Origin: Myoxocephalus aenaeus
Lineage: Eukaryota; Chordata; Actinopteri; Perciformes; Cottidae
Length of the DNA stretch: 64,000 nucleotides
Direction: 5' to 3'
NCBI GenBank assembly: GCA_038501785.1
Contig: JBAMJR010000140.1
Location: forward strand, 3,854,001 to 3,918,000
The position numbers and the translations under genes are program-made. The notes beneath the pieces are model-generated. The model saw only the letters and a list, made by a program, of their open reading frames with translations, did not search any database and was not told the DNA's origin. Shown one piece after another: positions 58,633 to 64,000 of the stretch (positions are counted from its first letter, which is position 1; every line of letters begins with the position of its first letter).

Positions 58633-61043
58633 TTGCAATCGGGAGGACATCACAAGGTTAAAAGACTCCTGTGAGATCGCTGCATGAGGAAGAGTCTGGC
58701 TGGTAGTGGACAGAAAGAACAGCAGGACTCCTTGTGGATGTGTAGCACATGTCCTCCGAAGCACGTCTGGAACTGCTTTCCAAATGACGATTCTGTCCCT
58801 GTTAAGATCCCTCACGCATGCCAGTATTCACAAATAGTATGCAGCGTACTGTAATTTAAAACATTAGGATACTGTTTAGGGCCTCTGTGCTGTTGCTTCA
58901 AATGGCCCACAATGCGATGCTAACTACAGTACACAACCGTATTACATAAATACAGTAGATTAGTGTTGAAAATTGGTTGTAAATTAACATCAATTGTTTA
59001 CAGTGTAGGTCCTAAACATCCCATTAGATTCCAATAGATGTATTCAAATAAATATGCCGATAGATTTGCCGAGAAGGAACGCTAAGCTGATAAACTACGA
59101 AAACACAGCTCACCATTGCATTTACTTGAATCCGCAGCATCTAAAGTAAAGCAAGTAAAATACTTCTAACACCAACCTGCCGCCCCTGTGATACCCCCTG
59201 CAACCACTGACCACACACGAAAATGTGAACAAGCGTAGGGGCCACAGGCCACATGCACTTTAAACAAGTCCACAACAAAACCGTGAGGTGAGATGAGATG
59301 TAAAGACTTACAGAAAGACCGCAAAAAAAAAATCAATCATGGCCTTTATATCACCAGCTCTAACTCCAAAGTGTCCTGCTGCTTGAGTGCCATGGGCTGT
59401 TCTCTCTTTTCTTCCCGCGGACATGCCCCCTCCGGGGTGGTAGAATAGTCTGAGTGCATGGTAGAGGTCACTACCCACCCACCTGTATTTCCATCACAAC
59501 AGCTCTGGCAAGTCTTAAAAAGAGAGAGAGAGAGAACACAGGACTAAAACCTGTTGCTCACACAAAGCTGTAAGCGCATACAGATGAAAGCGAGGGAACG
59601 GGAACTTCTGAATGGCTCCCTGTGGCTGCACTGTGTCCAAAGACAGATATGTTGCCTTGAGCGAGCCATGTCAGAACCATCGGGTTGCGGAAATGGACCT
59701 TGCAAAAGATATTGTGGCGACTGAGCGGCAGACGGGTGATGGCATGGTAACAGAGCAACGTCTTTGTTTCACTGACGCTACTGTAAATGTCAACTTACAT
59801 CACTAGAAATGGTTTAAATCACACGTAGGTCATAGGATTCACATGTAAACCCTCCACTGACAATGGGGGGGTTTATTATTTTAAGACGGAATCACACACA
59901 AACACACGTGGTGGAAACCAGGCGGATGCAACCAAAGGCTCGCATGATGCAGGTGTCTTAAACGGAGACTTAGTCTGGATTATGACAGAAAATGTTTCCC
60001 TCCGACTGAGCTTGGCTACATCCAGGAAGTCAAAAGCAGGAGCACACAGGGGATTCTAATAATGTGTCATATATAATTAGAAATTCAACATTTTGAGGCA
60101 GACGTATAATTATTACAAATAGCAGCACGTACTGACAGCTACACTGTATTTGACAAAGTATGCTGCTGGGCTGTAACCACACACTGTTCAAAGTGCATTC
60201 ATGCTTCAGCGTTGGCTCTGTGTGTACCGGTGATCCCAGTGAGGTTCACGTTTAGCTAAAACATCAAAGACACTTCCGTGACCCAAGGCCCTGTATCTTC
60301 ACGATAGCTGCTTTCCCTCTCCGCTCTTCTTCTTTTCTCACCCGCAGACGGACATATAGCCGCTATTATCACTCCCGTATACCAGACATATGCAAACCGG
60401 CAGCTCTCGCAGAGTCGAGAGCCGTCACACCAGTCTCAGATATCCAAATACTCAGAATACTCCAGAAATGAAAGGCTGTCGATTACAATGCTTTTAAATG
60501 TGGAGAAATTTAAGAATGTATAGGTCGAAGATATGCAGCCACTGCCTGTTGTGGAGGACACTGACTTCAAACATTACATTTTGAAAAGAAAGTTAACTGT
60601 AGCACCAACATAGTCTTTTGATAACGGCAATTACACTCCAACAGAATCTTCTTTTTTTCTGTTTTAAATTTTTAACTACAGCGCCGGTAACCTGCGGCGA
60701 GCGTGGTGCAGACTTTAAGCTTCATGGACTAAAACAGCAGCAGACCATTTCACACGGGGTAAATTGGAATCAGGGCCCAGTGAGAGGCCCTCGGGGGGCC
60801 AAACTCTGCCAGGTTGCTGGTCTCAGCGCGGGCCTTCCTCGCCAAGCCTGTCTCATTAGTAACACAGGGAAATGTCACAGGACGGCTGGTCGGGTAAAAG
60901 AGGTGGAGCTGGCTCACCAGTGGAGCGGTGCTGGGAACCTGCAGCTGGAATGAAGTAATGTGGACAGTTCTGAATATTGTTTCACACTTTGTTCTAATAG
61001 CCAAGTGGGGGTTTTGTATTTCTGCATTTAAGAGACCGACATA
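58633..61043. other. No gene recognised
   Basis: No exon or RNA gene recognised. The open frame at 60618-60953 has no domain. A (GA)n run lies at 59521-59534. Confidence 0.45.
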
Positions 61044-61604
61044 AGTCGGGTCCATAAATATTTGGACATTGACACATTTTTCATTATTTCAGGAGTTTTT
61101 TAAGGCAAAGAAGTGGAATGTTCTGCAATGGCCAAGTCAATCACCTGACCTGAATCCAATTGAGCATGCATTTCACTTGCTGAAGACCAAACTGAAGGGA
61201 AAATGCCCCAAGAAGCAGCAGGAACCGAAGACGGTTGCAGTAGAGGCCTGGCAGAGCATCACCAGGGACGAAACCCAGCGTCTGGTGATGTCTCTGGAAT
61301 CCAGACTTCAGGCTGTCATTGACTGCAAAGGATTTTCAACAAAGTATTACAAGTGACAATTAGATTTATGGTTATATTAAATTGTACAATTACTTTTGGT
61401 CCCTTAAAAACGGGGTGGTCACTTATACATTGGTTGTAGTTCCTACACCGTTCACCTGATTTGGATGTCAATACCCTCAAATTAAAGCTGAAAGTCTGCA
61501 CTTATAGCACATCTTGATTTGTTCATTTCAACTCCATTGTTGTGGTGTACAGAGCCAAAATAATGAAAAATGTGTCAATGTCCAAATATTTATGGACCTG
61601 ACTG
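61044..61604 (+). mobile_element. Tc1 transposon, internally deleted, 561 bp
   Basis: The left end reads AGTCGGGTCCATAAATATTT and the right end, reversed, CAGTCAGGTCCATAAATATT. The shared stretch continues through GGACATTGACACATTTTTCA, so the inverted repeats run about 45 bp. TA duplications lie at 61042-61043 and 61605-61606. The left terminal C is missing. A complete Tc1 element of this kind is about 1.6 kb, so about 1 kb including the N-terminal two thirds of the gene is gone. The left repeat joins directly to the transposase C-terminal part. Confidence 0.92.
61093..61356 (+). pseudogene. Tc1 transposase C-terminal fragment
   Basis: Encodes the end of a Tc1-family DDE transposase, an enzyme that would excise and insert the element at TA sites. 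Visible are FFKAKKWNVLQWPSQSPDLN, the final catalytic E in NPIEH (codon at 61162), then HLLKTKLKGK, EAWQSIT and a C-terminal RLQAVIDCKGFSTKYYK with a stop at 61354-61356. The paired-type helix-turn-helix DNA-binding part and both catalytic Asp residues are absent, so no activity is possible. The remaining frame has no internal stop. The Met upstream at 61069 lies in the terminal repeat and is not a real start. Confidence 0.92.
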
Positions 61605-63778
61605 TAAGTCAGGAGTGCTTCTGCGGGGGCCGGGTCGGGATGAGGAGGAAGTAAAGGCCGGATGAAAAGTCCTTGAGAAGGATTCTAGTAATATTACATC
61701 ACTCTCTTTGTGTTCTAATTGTGCTCCGTGAAACACAATGAGGGGAGAGGAGAATTCAGAGCGGTCCACGGCGAATGACAAGAGAGTGATAAAACGACGG
61801 CCTGGACGTTCTGACAGAGGTTGAAATGAGATGCGCTACCTCCACAGAGACGCAGCAGGAAACTTAAATGAATTCTTACTTGACAAAGCCGTCTCCTGCA
61901 TCCGACGAGTGCACTAATCACCTTTTTGAGGCACTCGCAAGAATTGCCGCAACCTGTCGTGCCGAAAGGGGGAGGAAAGCAAGCCCTCTGCCACAGGAAG
62001 AGAGGGAGGGAGTCTTTAAAACTGTCAATAGGGCTGATATTCTGTCAACACATCTATTGAGCAATAAGCAGCCGTGGAAAGCGCTTCAATGTTTTTTCTT
62101 GCGGTTGCTGCAGTTTGAAGCGGAAAAATAAGCGATAATATTGAACAATAACTAAATGACAAAAGGTCATATTTGCTTTAATAAAACCATTAGCGGCACC
62201 TGCCATTCAGCTGAAAGGTTTACCTGCATACAGTCTTGGCACATTTCAAATTTTGAAAACTGTGATTGAAATAACATGCAGGTATTATTGCATCACCCGA
62301 AAAAGGTAATTGAGCTCCTGTGTTTCTCGCACTCACGGGATAAATGTCAGACCGCCCATCTTTCCTTTACTTTAAAACTCATGAGTAAGTCTACTTTTTC
62401 TGAATACATAAATGGTGACTATCTTTATTTGAACAAACACAAGACCAAACAGCAGTTATACCAGGGTCCAGGATATGACACAGCTTAGTTTCAGTGGAAA
62501 ACATGGAAGTAGTGGGCAGTGTGGTTGAACCCAACAAATAATGTAGCATTATATGTATTTACGTGGAGAACAAAATGGAGTCAGAAGTTTGCCACACAGA
62601 GATATTTAGAATGTGTAATAGCACATCAAAGTTGATACATATAAAAAGCTATTTTAAATGGATTTGATTAAACAAATAAGGCAATTTAATTAAAAAAGAC
62701 GATGACCTCTTCAGTTTCTAATGTCTATGTTGGATCAATATTCATATTGCTCAAATAAATGTCAAAAGACATTTATATTTGCCAATGCTTGCTACACACA
62801 GCTTCATTCGAGGGACACAGACATCTCTTTGATGTCAATCATCATACACTGCTGTCAGTGTATAGAGGGCTACTGTGTTGCAGCAGAAAAATCAATACAT
62901 CAAAGGCAACTGGTTATTACAAAAAAAGTATGATATTATTATCATTAGTGTTCATTTGTCATTTATTGTGAGAGCAGCTGACAATGATACGATGATTTCT
63001 GGCAAAGACTCTTGGGACTTTTGGAAGCAGGAGAAACCGGTGAAGAGAAATGAGATGCGTGACGCTTCACTCACGCCCGACTGGCTCTGTGTTTATGCCT
63101 ACAGATTAAATGACGTGTTGGATATGCAAATAGAACTGATAATCTATATGTTTGACCTTCACAAACAAAAAGTGCAAGTGATTTGACCGAGAGGCCGTGA
63201 TACATTTAGACCACACTTGTTTGCGATGAACAGAATGACAATAAATATTGACTGGACACAAACTATGTATGATCTATGGATCCCAGACAATGTTTCCTAA
63301 ATTCCATGTGTTCCGTTTGAATTTTTCCCAAATTCTGTGTTTTACGATCTGAAGCTAATTTTGACATTTTTGTGTTCAATCATGTGGCCAATGAATACAA
63401 TTTCAACAATTCATGGGAAAACATTCAAAATGGAATAGACAAATGGCTCAATAAGGTTAATGCAACACAACATTGCTCCATTATAAATTTTGAATCACTT
63501 ATAGTGATTCAATACAGTCATAAAACTAAATCTTCCATCCTTTTGTAAAATAATATGCTCTAAATATAGATGTTAGAGTTGAATTCCTCATTCCTCTGCC
63601 CTCAACACTTGTCTCTTTGGCGGTGTCTCTCCGCCGGGTCAGATATTTAGCCTCTGCGTGACGCATCAGGAGCCTCTTGGCCTGCGCCTCTGAACAGCAA
63701 CCAACGCCATTTGCCTCTGATCTAAGCTACTGCGAGTGGAAAAAGTTGTGTGCCGTCTCAGAGGGCCTCTTCAACATG

Positions 63779-63779
<1 letters not shown>
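61605..63779. other. No gene recognised
   Basis: Unique-looking sequence without recognised exon, repeat end or RNA gene; short open frames only. Confidence 0.45.
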
Positions 63780-63873
<94 letters not shown>

Positions 63874-63874
63874 A
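63780..63874. repeat. (TG)n then (GA)n microsatellite
   Basis: About 42 TG units followed by a short GA run. Confidence 0.95.
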
Positions 63875-64000
63875 GGAGCTGAGCTGAGCTAGTAGCAGCC
63901 CGTTAATGAAACACAAGCATAACATCATAGTTTTCGGGAAACACTATAGTTTTTCATGAATTCCGTCCGGAACGGCATTTCTTTTTGCGGCTCATTCCAT

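Overview
This window looks like non-coding nuclear DNA from a ray-finned (teleost) fish. The evidence is the mix of repeats: very long (CA/TG)n and (TA)n microsatellites, Tc1/IS630-type and hAT DNA transposons, LINE 3' tails ending in ATT or TTCTGATT runs, and short interspersed repeats of types common in fish. I recognise no host protein-coding exon, no tRNA or rRNA gene, no CRISPR array and no operon-like layout. The window could be an intergenic region or one or more large introns; the sequence does not say which.

Layout. 3.2-6.8 kb is a nested block. Two inverted arms of about 220 bp (3442-3664 and 6592-6811) enclose a probable solo LTR (3981-4300) and a 1.27-kb hAT-like element (4429-5698) sitting inside a (TA)n tract. 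The best-preserved element is at 11601-13664: an IS630/Tc1-type DNA transposon with perfect 72-bp inverted repeats, TA target duplications and a three-exon DDE transposase that carries one frameshift near its C-terminus. A (TG)n minisatellite of about 600 bp follows it. 14.4-21.3 kb holds a probable SINE and little else. 21350-22137 is a non-autonomous hAT element with an exact 8-bp target duplication, and 29968-30273 is a second, older one.

30.6-37.2 kb carries paired dispersed repeats: one family in opposite orientations (30680, 35158) and a 225-bp LTR-like segment repeated directly (31118, 36889). 44010-44184 is an exact array of seven 25-bp units. 52382-53215 is a decayed hAT transposase of the GTF2IRD2/ZBED type, followed by a perfect 22-bp-arm hairpin at 53724-53773. 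57.4-58.65 kb combines a SINE, a Harbinger-like MITE with strong internal palindromes, and a pair of flanking direct repeats. 61044-61604 is an internally deleted Tc1 element that keeps the C-terminal part of its transposase.

Nothing here works together as a pathway. The biology visible is transposition, internal deletion and sequence sharing between elements. The most active-looking piece is the 11.6-13.7 kb transposon. The most curious link is a shared segment of about 110 bp found in two unrelated non-autonomous transposons (21.5-21.8 kb and 58.1-58.2 kb).
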